From NCBI GenBank assembly GCA_024277835.1, contig JAJRUK010000029.1, forward strand, positions 1 through 6,977: a DNA stretch of 6,977 nt. Reading direction: 5' to 3'. This document shows, piece after piece, positions 1-6,056 of the stretch. This DNA comes from Planctomycetota bacterium. GTDB lineage: Bacteria > Planctomycetota > Phycisphaerae > UBA1845. How positions within the stretch are numbered: the first letter of the stretch is position 1; each line of letters opens with the position of its first letter. A program made the translations under genes and the position numbers. The notes beneath the pieces were generated by a model. That model ran no database searches. It was not told the origin of the DNA and saw only the letters and a program-made list of their open reading frames with translations.

Positions 1-681
1 AAACATCGAACGACATCGATAGATGACAACATCGAGCAGACCGTCATCGGCGATCGCATCCGGAGCGACCCGAAGCCCGAGTGAATATCGCGGAATGATA
101 CTCATCATCACAAGCCCGCGATCACGAAAGACCTCTTCACCGTCAGCGAAAACGGTCAGCATCGGAAAGTCGTAGTCCGCTACGCTTCGCAAGACCGGCC
201 TAAGATAATCCAGATGCGTAATGTGCCCGCGACGAACGGCACTCATCCGATGAACGCACAACGCATCAAACCCAACGCCCGCAAGCGCAAGAAACCTCCG
301 ACCGTTCATCACCCCGACGTCGTGCGGCGCAGGTTGGCCGCGTAGCAGCAGGTCCGCCATTCGCTGAGGTTCGACCGGCATACCAAGTTCGCGCGCCAGC
401 AGATTTTCCGTCCCCGTGCGAAGGATTGCGAGGGGCGTCTTCGCGCCAACGAGACCATTGACGACCTCACAAACAGTCCCATCACCGCCAACCGCTAGCA
501 CCGCATCCACACGATCGTCCAGGTTGGCAGCGATCTCGGTCGCGTGGCCAGCACGCTCTGTCATATACGCTCCAAACGCCCCACCGCCTTCACGAACCGC
601 ACTCGCGATCGCGCGCACCTCGGGTGACATATCACGATGACCGGAGACGGGGTTCACAATAGCAGCAATGGTTCGGGACAT
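1..681 (-). CDS. YegS/DgkB-type lipid (diacylglycerol-like) kinase, C-terminus cut by window edge
   Basis: The 227 residues visible from the ATG at 681 form the catalytic domain of the diacylglycerol kinase/YegS/BmrU lipid kinase family. These enzymes move phosphate from ATP to a lipid hydroxyl at the inner face of the cytoplasmic membrane. Visible motifs are NPVSG (residues 10-14), the nucleotide-binding GGDGT (65-69), GTENLLARELG (90-100, the family's GTxN segment), and APDAIADDGLLDVVIY (206-221), matching the conserved DDGLLDV segment near the C-terminal lobe. The family is usually about 290-320 residues, so perhaps 70-90 are missing beyond base 1. There is no signal peptide, as expected for a cytoplasmic enzyme. 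The start lies 28 bases after the PhzF stop with no good Shine-Dalgarno, so translational coupling and one transcript with PhzF are likely. The lipid substrate (diacylglycerol, sphingoid base or other) cannot be told from sequence. Confidence 0.93.
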   Translation of the reverse strand, partial: MSRTIAAIVNPVSGHRDMSPEVRAIASAVREGGGAFGAYMTERAGHATEIAANLDDRVDAVLAVGGDGTVCEVVNGLVGAKTPLAILRTGTENLLARELGMPVEPQRMADLLLRGQPAPHDVGVMNGRRFLALAGVGFDALCVHRMSAVRRGHITHLDYLRPVLRSVADYDFPMLTVFADGEEVFRDRGLVMMSIIPRYSLGLRVAPDAIADDGLLDVVIYRCRSMF

Positions 682-709
682 GGCTTGTGATGTACGCGCG
701 AGGAGAATG

Positions 710-1645
710 CTACGCTTCGTGCAAAACCCCCTTGTCTGTAACAATTGCTCGTCCCCCGATCCGCACAGCGAATTCGTTTTGCTCGTCACGCTGCACCAGC
801 GCGTAGACCATCCCCGTTCGACCACCGGGAATACCTTGCACGCACGCAAGCCCCGCAGTTCCATCCTGAATCGGGACAACGCCCTGCTGCACAAGATGGA
901 CCGCAAGAGGTCCGGTGACACTGCCCGTAACAGGATCCTCGTTGACGCCCAGATTCGGAGCGAAAAAACGCGACTGAACAGCCACCGAAGGCGTCAGTGT
1001 CGATGTCGTCGCCAGCGACAAACCTCTTGCACCGGCCTCAGTGAGAAACGTCGCAAGTCGATCAAAGTTCGGGGCGATTCCGTTGAGCGTCGCGACATCC
1101 TGAACAAACGCAATAAGGTCACCGTCGCGCGTCCGCACTGCTGGAAGGTTCTCGCAGAACGCGTCCGGGGTGATGGATAGCGCCGCAGCCAGCGCCGACC
1201 AGTTTGGCTCCTGCGGAGACAGCGTTGGCGTCGGCAGCGTCAGCCAGATCATTCGCCCATCTGTGTCACTGGGCATCGGCTCGATGAACCCGTTCAGGTT
1301 GCCGGACCGCGTTTCGATCCGCACATGAATCGCCGGATCACTTCGCCATTGATCCAAACGCCCCGAAACGTACATGGCGTGCAGCCCCGCCACACTCGCG
1401 TGGCCACAAAGATCGACCTCGGACGTCGGTGCGAACCACCGAAAACGCACGGAGATGTCCGCGTCGCCAGCATCATCCTCTTTGTCCGGCGGAAGAATGA
1501 AAGTCGTCTCACTGAAGTTGAACTCGGTCGCGATCTTCTGCATCTGACCATCTGTCAGGCCGCGCGCATCGAGAAGAACCGCCGCGGCATTGCCCATGCC
1601 CGGTTCGGTGGTGAAAGCGTCAATCATATAGTGCTCGTAGTCCAT
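710..1645 (-). CDS. PhzF-family isomerase/epimerase-like protein
   Basis: A complete 311-residue protein of the PhzF family, a cytoplasmic enzyme fold of two similar halves. PhzF itself isomerises dihydro-3-hydroxyanthranilate in phenazine synthesis, but most relatives lack a known substrate. Visible family features are IDAFT (8-12), GNAAAVLL (18-25, family GNPAAV with Pro replaced by Ala), EFNFSETTFI (41-50) with Glu46 at the position of the catalytic acid, DLCGHASVAG (78-87) and NEDPVTGSVTGPLAVHL (235-251). Length is normal for the family. The start at 1645 fits the N-terminus, with only a weak ribosome site. No other phenazine gene is present, so a phenazine role is not supported. A promoter and overlapping palindrome lie just upstream at 1671-1708. 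The gene ends in TAG, and the lipid kinase follows 28 bases later in the same direction. Confidence 0.94.
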   Translation of the reverse strand: MDYEHYMIDAFTTEPGMGNAAAVLLDARGLTDGQMQKIATEFNFSETTFILPPDKEDDAGDADISVRFRWFAPTSEVDLCGHASVAGLHAMYVSGRLDQWRSDPAIHVRIETRSGNLNGFIEPMPSDTDGRMIWLTLPTPTLSPQEPNWSALAAALSITPDAFCENLPAVRTRDGDLIAFVQDVATLNGIAPNFDRLATFLTEAGARGLSLATTSTLTPSVAVQSRFFAPNLGVNEDPVTGSVTGPLAVHLVQQGVVPIQDGTAGLACVQGIPGGRTGMVYALVQRDEQNEFAVRIGGRAIVTDKGVLHEA

Positions 1646-1670
1646 AACTCATCCGTCCCGCGGCCCCCCG

Positions 1671-1683
1671 CGATCAATGATCG
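1671..1683. promoter_or_regulatory. Perfect palindrome overlapping the PhzF promoter -10, candidate operator
   Basis: CGATCA-A-TGATCG is a perfect 6+1+6 inverted repeat. It overlaps the proposed -10 hexamer (1680-1685) and the expected transcription start of the PhzF gene, where a repressor would block initiation. The half AATGATCG recurs at 1708-1715, 32 bases away (about three helical turns), next to the -35. The site is seen directly; its function as an operator is inference. Confidence 0.35.
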
Positions 1684-1708
1684 TAAGTTCGAGCCGCAAC
1701 ATTCGCAA
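1680..1708 (-). promoter_or_regulatory. Sigma-70-like promoter for the PhzF-lipid kinase operon
   Basis: On the minus strand TTGCGA (1708-1703) and TACGAT (1685-1680) are separated by 17 bases. Each matches four of six bases of TTGACA and TATAAT. The spacing is optimal, and initiation would fall about 28 bases before the PhzF start codon. It sits downstream of the hairpin that ends the preceding cytochrome gene, so the two units appear separately transcribed. Confidence 0.5.
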
Positions 1709-1749
1709 ATGATCGATCTGCTGGACGCGTCCTGGCAGGCGCATAGAAG

Positions 1750-1775
1750 ACCCGCAGGCGGAAATGCCTGCGGGT
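1750..1775 (-). terminator. Hairpin after the eight-heme cytochrome gene, probable terminator
   Basis: A perfect 10-bp GC-rich stem (ACCCGCAGGC / GCCTGCGGGT) with a 6-base loop lies 59 bases after the cytochrome stop codon. On the minus strand it is followed by CTTCTATG, a poor T-tract, so termination may be partial. A second, imperfect hairpin (1794-1820, stem CGCAA/TTGCG plus CCC/GGG) lies between it and the stop codon. The pair separates this gene from the PhzF promoter. Confidence 0.5.
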
Positions 1776-1833
1776 TGTAGTGCTCTTCGAGATCGCAAAC
1801 CCCTGCGCTCAGGGCTTGCGGAAGTACGCGGTG

Positions 1834-3207
1834 CTAATGGATTTTCATCGTACTCGGGAAAGTCAACTCGAACGACGTCTCGCCGTTGTGGCACGACTTG
1901 CAGGCGAAAGCACCCGTTACCCACGGATAAGCGAAGCTCCCATCGTCGGTCATCTGCGCTTCCGCCGACAGATCGATGCGGAAAATATGACTCTTGATGT
2001 CACCCGTCGCGGGACCACTTCCAACCGCGTCATGACTGACGGCCGACTTGACCAACAGCGGCATGTGACAGTCCGTGCATGAGAGACCGGTCATCCCACC
2101 GCTGGTGATCGTGTACGTGTCCGTACTGTGGCAGTTGGTACAAGCGGTGTTCATACCCGGAGGATCGCCGCTTTCCGCCATATACCGCGTCGTCGTGTGT
2201 GGATCATGACATGACATGCAGCTTAGATTCGCGTGCGGACCGGTTGGACCGGCAGCCTCGTCATCCGGGTTGATTCCCTGCATTTCGTCGGACTGTTCGT
2301 GGTGGCGGATCAACCCACCGCTCGCCAGGATCAAGCCGCTACCACCAACGTAGGTGGGATAATCCTTTTCAGCATGACGAGTGTGACAGTCACTACACGC
2401 AGCCGCCTTACCGTAGGCCATGTCGTCGGCGAGAAAGTCCTCCGTCGTGCGCGGTGTTGCGAGCTTGGTAATGTTATCCGAAGTTGGCGCGGCGGCATGT
2501 TCGGAACCGGCCCCGTGGCACGCCTCACACTGGATACCTGCTGCGGCGAACGTCCCCTCGATACCCGGAAGGTCGTTCTGGCGACTGAGGTTTCGATCGT
2601 CGCCCGCCTCTGACGTGTACCTCTTCCAACCCGTCGTGTGACAATTCCCACAGTCGAATATCTTGTCCGTCTCGTTGTTGTGGTAGGACACCATCCCTTC
2701 GGTTTCGAGGTTGTACTGGACAGAACTACCGCTCACGATGTAGCCGTCCAGATCCATAAACCGCGCCTTCCACCCGAATCCGCCGATCACAAAGCTCACA
2801 TCGTCGTAGCTCATTGGCGTGCCCAGGGAGTTGTCCGTGCCCCCGATGTTCGGATCGGGCGTTGCACTCTCATCGGACAAAGGCGCATCATCGTCATCAA
2901 CCATCGCCAATGCCCCATCGATTGAACTGAACGGATAGGTAGGCATTTGACCATCCACCACTTCGTTAATCTTGTAGGGGTGACCGCTATTTCTGAACCA
3001 TCCGAAGATTTCAGAGTGGCAGGTCGAACAGGCCTCAGAACCAACGTACGTCTTCGCCACGACCGGCTCATCACCACCGGTATCGCCCCCACCCCCACCA
3101 TCATCGCCATCGCCGGTTCCCGGGACGACATTACACCCCACGAACACAACTACGGCCACCGCGCAGACCAACCCAAACGCAAGATCTTTTCTGAAATACT
3201 CTTTCAT
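1834..3207 (-). CDS. Eight-heme c-type cytochrome lipoprotein
   Basis: This 457-residue exported electron-transfer protein has eight CXXCH haem-binding motifs, with first cysteines at residues 60, 186, 227, 271, 330, 356, 377 and 436. All are CXXCH; there is no CXXCK of the NrfA type. The segments YVGSEACSTCH...NSGH (54-76), CGNCHTTGW (186-194), GIQCEACHGAGSEH (224-237), CMSCHDPH (330-337) and IKSHIFRI (404-411) resemble the cytochrome c552/c554-like multihaem family. Histidines such as 76, 324, 337, 392 and 407 could be distal haem ligands. The N-terminus has basic residues, a hydrophobic run and VFVGC with Cys25 as the likely lipidated residue, then a Gly/Asp linker (about 30-47). Phe at -3 of the lipobox is unusual. 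The start at 3207 is supported by AAAGGCGG (3220-3213), 5 bases upstream. The gene stops with TAG. It probably passes electrons in the periplasm or at the cell surface; the partner and any catalytic reaction are not evident. Confidence 0.93.
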   Translation of the reverse strand: MKEYFRKDLAFGLVCAVAVVVFVGCNVVPGTGDGDDGGGGGDTGGDEPVVAKTYVGSEACSTCHSEIFGWFRNSGHPYKINEVVDGQMPTYPFSSIDGALAMVDDDDAPLSDESATPDPNIGGTDNSLGTPMSYDDVSFVIGGFGWKARFMDLDGYIVSGSSVQYNLETEGMVSYHNNETDKIFDCGNCHTTGWKRYTSEAGDDRNLSRQNDLPGIEGTFAAAGIQCEACHGAGSEHAAAPTSDNITKLATPRTTEDFLADDMAYGKAAACSDCHTRHAEKDYPTYVGGSGLILASGGLIRHHEQSDEMQGINPDDEAAGPTGPHANLSCMSCHDPHTTTRYMAESGDPPGMNTACTNCHSTDTYTITSGGMTGLSCTDCHMPLLVKSAVSHDAVGSGPATGDIKSHIFRIDLSAEAQMTDDGSFAYPWVTGAFACKSCHNGETSFELTFPSTMKIH

Positions 3208-3212
3208 GACAA

Positions 3213-3220
3213 CCGCCTTT
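3213..3220 (-). promoter_or_regulatory. Ribosome binding site of the eight-heme cytochrome
   Basis: AAAGGCGG on the minus strand ends 5 bases before the ATG at 3207 and fixes that start. The slightly longer leader ATGAAAGGCGG nearly repeats the ATGAAAGGTGG found before the two-heme cytochrome. I found no convincing promoter hexamers in the 89 bases between this gene and the upstream terminator. A promoter is expected there because the terminator should end the upstream transcript. Confidence 0.75.
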
Positions 3221-3296
3221 CATTTTTCACAAGGCCCGGTTATCTGATATGCGAGCACGTTTCGTACCATTACTGTAAGGAAAAAACGTAATGCGC

Positions 3297-3334
3297 AAAA
3301 AATGACCCACGAGCTGATCGGCTCGTGGGCCATT
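3297..3334 (-). terminator. Intrinsic terminator of the two-heme cytochrome gene
   Basis: Bases 3301-3314 (AATGACCCACGAGC) pair with 3321-3334 (GCTCGTGGGCCATT) in a 14-bp stem with one mismatch and a TGATCG loop. On the minus strand the stem runs directly into ATTTTTTGC, a T-tract at 3302-3297. It starts 35 bases after the gene's stop codon. Stem plus T-tract is the standard Rho-independent form and is readable only in the minus direction. Confidence 0.88.
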
Positions 3335-3369
3335 GTCTGTTCTCAAAAACGGGATGGTTCGCTGATCGC

Positions 3370-4311
3370 TTACTGTACGGCGTCCGCGTCTGGATAGGCG
3401 TCGCTATCGGCGAGCGCCTTCAAGAGGTCTTTCATGTCCGAGAGCGAATCGACGCCCTGCGCCGTCATGACAGAACCCGGGTTCCCGAATTTCACTTTGT
3501 GCCACAACTCGTAAGGTTTATCGCGAGCGAACGCACCGATGCTCAACTCTACACCGTCGTCGACGACAGGGAACGATCCGCCAACGCCGTCGGCACCATG
3601 ACAACCAGCACACTTGGCGGCGTAGATGCTGTCGCCGTTTGCTGCGTCTCCATCCTTCCCGATGTTCGAGAAGGTCCGGGTACCGTCCGGGTAGGTTCCG
3701 TCGGTGGTGATGTCATAAAGCTGCGTCGTATCCAAGAGTTCATCCTTGAGGTACTTGACGATGTTCCAAATCTCCTCGTCAGAGAAGATCTCGCTGAAAT
3801 CCGGCATCATATCGCCATCCGCCGTTGTCGTGGGATCCTCTGGATCGTACGTGGACAAGTCGGCGTCAAGCATCCGCCGCGGGGCGCCGTGTCCGGTCTT
3901 GATCGTCTCGAAAAGCTCCTGTGCTTCTTCTTCGCCGACATGCTCAGCAAGATTCACACCGGAGACATTTGGCCGGGTCGCCTTGGGAGCACGATTAATA
4001 TACGCACCCATATTTCCGAGATGATCCCAACCGTGACACTGCTTGCAGCGGAAAAAATCACCGGCTGCGGAGACCGTCTCGAAGCTTGCCTGGGTTTGGT
4101 CAAACCCGGTTCCATCCGCGTAAAACTTGTCGTAGAACGCTCCACCTTTCAGACCGTCGGCACTTGTGAATTCTGCCGGGTCCATCGGCGTGCCGCCGCC
4201 TCCATCGCCGCCACCCGTTCCCGGATCAACGGCCACGTTGCATCCCACGAACAGCGTCGCGGGAACCGCAAGCACCAACCAAACTGCAAGAACTTTACCG
4301 AGTGTTTTCAT
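3370..4311 (-). CDS. Two-heme c-type cytochrome lipoprotein
   Basis: A 313-residue exported cytochrome made of two class I-like c domains in tandem. The first haem site is CKQCH (89-93), within RCKQCHGWDHLGNMGAYI. The second is CAGCH (234-238), within AAKCAGCHGADGVGG. Candidate axial methionines are Met168/Met169 (GDMMPDF) for the first domain and Met282 (GSVMTAQG) for the second. Each is followed by a C-terminal helix of the c-type fold (DEEIWNIVKYLKD, 178-190; MKDLLKALAD, 293-302). The signal peptide ends in LFVGC with Cys24 as the likely lipidated residue, again with Phe at -3, then a Gly-rich linker (31-40). An upstream in-frame ATG at 4395 would add 28 residues ahead of the signal peptide. 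The start at 4311 is preferred because AAAGGTGG lies 7 bases before it. The stop is TAA. It likely shuttles electrons at the membrane surface, possibly to the neighbouring eight-heme protein (inference). Confidence 0.92.
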   Translation of the reverse strand: MKTLGKVLAVWLVLAVPATLFVGCNVAVDPGTGGGDGGGGTPMDPAEFTSADGLKGGAFYDKFYADGTGFDQTQASFETVSAAGDFFRCKQCHGWDHLGNMGAYINRAPKATRPNVSGVNLAEHVGEEEAQELFETIKTGHGAPRRMLDADLSTYDPEDPTTTADGDMMPDFSEIFSDEEIWNIVKYLKDELLDTTQLYDITTDGTYPDGTRTFSNIGKDGDAANGDSIYAAKCAGCHGADGVGGSFPVVDDGVELSIGAFARDKPYELWHKVKFGNPGSVMTAQGVDSLSDMKDLLKALADSDAYPDADAVQ

Positions 4312-4318
4312 CCTACTT

Positions 4319-4326
4319 CCACCTTT
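4319..4326 (-). promoter_or_regulatory. Ribosome binding site that sets the two-heme cytochrome start
   Basis: AAAGGTGG on the minus strand ends 7 bases before the ATG at 4311. It lies inside the longer reading frame that begins at 4395, and it points to 4311 as the true start. That start also puts the lysine of MKTLGK directly before the hydrophobic signal segment. Confidence 0.8.
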
Positions 4327-4371
4327 CATCTTTCCATAAAAACCGGCCACACCGCGCCCGAATGTGAGGCT

Positions 4372-4400
4372 ATTGTGCAGCATGATGCATACCACGGCAA
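4372..4400 (-). promoter_or_regulatory. Candidate promoter of the two-heme cytochrome gene
   Basis: On the minus strand TTGCCG (4400-4395) and CACAAT (4377-4372) are separated by 17 bases, with four of six matches each to the sigma-70 consensus. The -10 ends about 60 bases before the start codon at 4311. The spacing is good but the hexamers are only moderate. Confidence 0.4.
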
Positions 4401-4466
4401 GAGCGAATCACAAGTCAATCGCGAGAAGAGAGGCTGTCTGCGCAAATCGCGCAGCTATTGCCGACG

Positions 4467-4495
4467 TTGACAGGATATTCTGTCCCTCCTAACGT
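4467..4495 (+). promoter_or_regulatory. Promoter copy 1: TTGACA-17-TAACGT upstream of the interrupted lipoprotein gene
   Basis: TTGACA (4467-4472) is a perfect -35 hexamer, followed after 17 bases by TAACGT (4490-4495). The shared context with copy 2 at 5953-5981 is GTTGACAG at the -35 and CCTAACGTC at the -10. Within it GACAG (4469-4473) and CTGTC (4480-4484) form a near-perfect dyad over the -35 edge and spacer. TAACGT is a poor TATAAT, so either a weak housekeeping promoter or an alternative sigma factor is possible. The predicted leader is about 130 bases. Confidence 0.55.
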
Positions 4496-4564
4496 CACCG
4501 TCCTCGACGAGGGCGGCAGGAATCAACCCGTACTCGTTGTCACATAGCTAACGTTCAGCGGTTT

Positions 4565-4591
4565 CGATTCCGCCGGATGAGTCCGGAATCG
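4565..4591 (+). promoter_or_regulatory. Stem-loop in the leader of the interrupted lipoprotein gene
   Basis: CGATT (4565-4569) pairs with AATCG (4587-4591) and CCGGA (4573-4577) with TCCGG (4582-4586), leaving a TGAG loop and a 3-base bulge (CCG). An alternative 8-bp pairing is CGATTCCG/CGGAATCG. It ends 37 bases before the start codon and has no T-tract, so it is not an intrinsic terminator. A role in leader stability or translation control is inference. Confidence 0.3.
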
Positions 4592-4615
4592 CTTAGACGC
4601 GAGCGCTTTCCGAAT

Positions 4616-4620
4616 GGGAG
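4616..4620 (+). promoter_or_regulatory. Ribosome binding site for the start at 4629
   Basis: GGGAG ends 8 bases before the ATG at 4629. The alternative ATG at 4650, which would give a tidier signal peptide (MKRYRSC...), has no comparable site at the right distance. The start at 4629 is therefore preferred, though not certain. Confidence 0.55.
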
Positions 4621-4628
4621 CATGATCG

Positions 4629-5897
4629 ATGGGGAATGTCCTGTGCTGGATGAAACGATACCGGAGCTGCCCCCTTGCTGGCGCAATTCTGCTGAGCTTC
4701 TTGGGCGGTTGCACAATGGGCCCGACCATGCTGCAATCGACGCGAACCGGGTACAACCAGGCCATCCAGCAGAGCACCAACGAGCAGTTGCTACTCAATC
4801 TCGTCCGCCTGAAGTATCGCGATCAGCCGCTCTTCCTTGAGGTCAGCAGCGTATCCGCACAATTTCAATTCGATCACACTGTAGGCGCAATAGGCACGCT
4901 CAACGAAAACGTCGGGACGAATCCTCTCAACGCCAACGCATTGAGAATCGATGGCAAGTTCACGTTCGCCGACCGCCCCACCGTTACGTTCACACCGCTT
5001 CAGGGTGAATTATTTGCGACACGAATGCTCGAACCGATCGGACTCGATGCGATCTTTCTGCTGATTCGATCCGGGTGGAGCGCCGACCGCGTGCTGCGCG
5101 TCACCGTGCAACAGATGAACGGACAGGACAATGCCTCGCGAGCGTCAGGCCCCACGCCCAGCACCGCGTCCCCTTACCGAGACTTCGCCGACATGTCCGG
5201 TCTGTGGAGAGACTTAGCGTGGAGGGGCGTTGTTCAGATTGGATATGAATCCGGGTACCGCGAAGTGTCACCGGCCGTCGCCGCCGAATCCGTCAGCGCA
5301 ACCGACATGATCAATTCCGCTCGCGCGGGACTGACGTTTCGACGCAATGCGGATGCGCCCAATAGCTACGTCATAACGAAACCATCGCGGTCGCTCACAA
5401 TGCGCGTGGCTAGCTCGGCGCGCGACGATGCCCGATGGAAGGAGTTCGCGAACGCACTCGGACTTGATCCGCAACGATCATCGTTCGCCCTGCACGCAAC
5501 CGGTGAAACAGCGATGCGCGATGCCACCAGCGATGATAACTTGAGTCGTATTTCGATCGCGCCGCGCTCGCAGATGGGCGTTCTGTTTTACCTTTCGCAC
5601 GCGATTGATAGCCCTCCCGCACACGCCAACGACAACCTGATAACCATGACGCACGATGCGCAGGGGGAACTTTTTGATTGGACGAAAGTCACCGGCGACC
5701 TTCTGCGCGTGCATTAGCAGAAGACCCGCCCCGACCGAGCCTCCGTCGCCATTCCGTATCGGGGCTACTGGTTCTATCTCGATGATGATGACCTTGAATC
5801 CAAATCAACGTTCTCCCTGCTTGGCCAACTCTTCGCACTGCGCGCGGGGAAGATTCAGGGGGTGGGACTACAACTCACACTCCCGGTCGGCGGATAA
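4629..5897 (+). pseudogene. Conserved uncharacterised lipoprotein gene interrupted by one in-frame TAG
   Basis: The reading frame runs 362 codons to TAG at 5715-5717, then continues in the same frame for 59 sense codons to TAA at 5895-5897. The upstream part has a lipoprotein signal (hydrophobic PLAGAILLSFLGGC; Cys28, or Cys21 if translation begins at 4650), then NEQLLLNLVRLKYRDQPLFLEV (51-72). I recall this kind of segment from an uncharacterised bacterial lipoprotein family. The downstream part reads VAIPYRGYWFYLDDDDLESKS and ends LTLPVGG, which looks like that family's natural C-terminus. The simplest reading is one 422-codon gene broken by a nonsense mutation. In-frame ATG is absent after the TAG, so a separate C-terminal protein is unlikely. 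If only the first part is made, it is an exported lipoprotein missing its last 60 residues. Alternatives are a sequencing error or readthrough. Function is unknown; it is probably anchored to a membrane. Confidence 0.75.
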
Positions 5898-5952
5898 AAC
5901 TCACAGGGTCGCGCCGCGATCCCGGCACAATCCGCTCAGGGAATGCCAACCG

Positions 5953-5981
5953 TTGACAGCTACGCTGCCGCCCCCTAACGT
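5953..5981 (+). promoter_or_regulatory. Promoter copy 2: TTGACA-17-TAACGT upstream of the small lipoprotein gene
   Basis: TTGACA (5953-5958) and TAACGT (5976-5981) are again 17 bases apart, with the same flanks as copy 1 (GTTGACAG and CCTAACGTC). A dyad occupies the same place: GACAG (5955-5959) against CTGCC (5965-5969), with one mismatch. The -10 ends 75 bases before the ATG at 6057. The gene and DUF481 protein downstream could thus be transcribed independently of the interrupted gene. Confidence 0.6.
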
Positions 5982-6056
5982 CTCACGCCTTGGAGTCTTT
6001 CCGATCCGAAGATGATGCGTCACTCTATGCAAGGCAAAAAAAAGGAATAGAAGCTC

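Larger units (their letters stand above)
4312..4628. other. Divergent intergenic region with promoters for both sides
   Basis: This 317-base stretch has no supportable gene. It holds the ribosome site and candidate promoter of the two-heme cytochrome on the left. On the right it holds the TTGACA/TAACGT promoter and a structured leader of the plus-strand lipoprotein gene. A small hairpin (CTGCGC AAATC GCGCAG, 4438-4454) lies between the two promoters. Open frames that cross the region are antisense or frame shadows with no recognisable protein features. Confidence 0.7.

Noticed and set aside
710..1645. A phenazine biosynthesis locus suggested by the PhzF homologue
   Set aside because: No other phenazine gene is near, and PhzF relatives are widespread with unknown substrates.
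4312..4395. The extended N-terminus of the two-heme cytochrome from ATG 4395
   Set aside because: It would put 28 extra residues before the signal peptide, overlaps the candidate promoter, and the good ribosome site serves 4311.
3325..4470. A 381-codon plus-strand open frame, longer than the two-heme cytochrome it overlaps
   Set aside because: It is antisense to a gene with clear haem motifs, signal peptide and ribosome site. Its own translation is Arg/Val-rich with no domain, signal or ribosome site.
4549..4554. A third TAACGT
   Set aside because: There is no TTGACA-like hexamer 16-18 bases upstream and the flanks differ from the two promoter copies.
5715..5717. Genome-wide TAG reassignment or pyrrolysine as the explanation of the internal TAG
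   Set aside because: TAG terminates three other genes here at natural family ends, and no pyrrolysine gene is visible. Local readthrough remains possible but unsupported.
5909..5926. Hairpin (GGGTCGCG against CGCGATCCC) after the lipoprotein gene as a terminator
   Set aside because: The pairing is imperfect with too small a loop and no T-tract follows.
5656..6015. A 119-codon plus-strand frame overlapping the tail of the interrupted gene
   Set aside because: It is out of frame with the conserved YRGYWFY tail, Arg/Ser/Pro-rich, and shows no family features.
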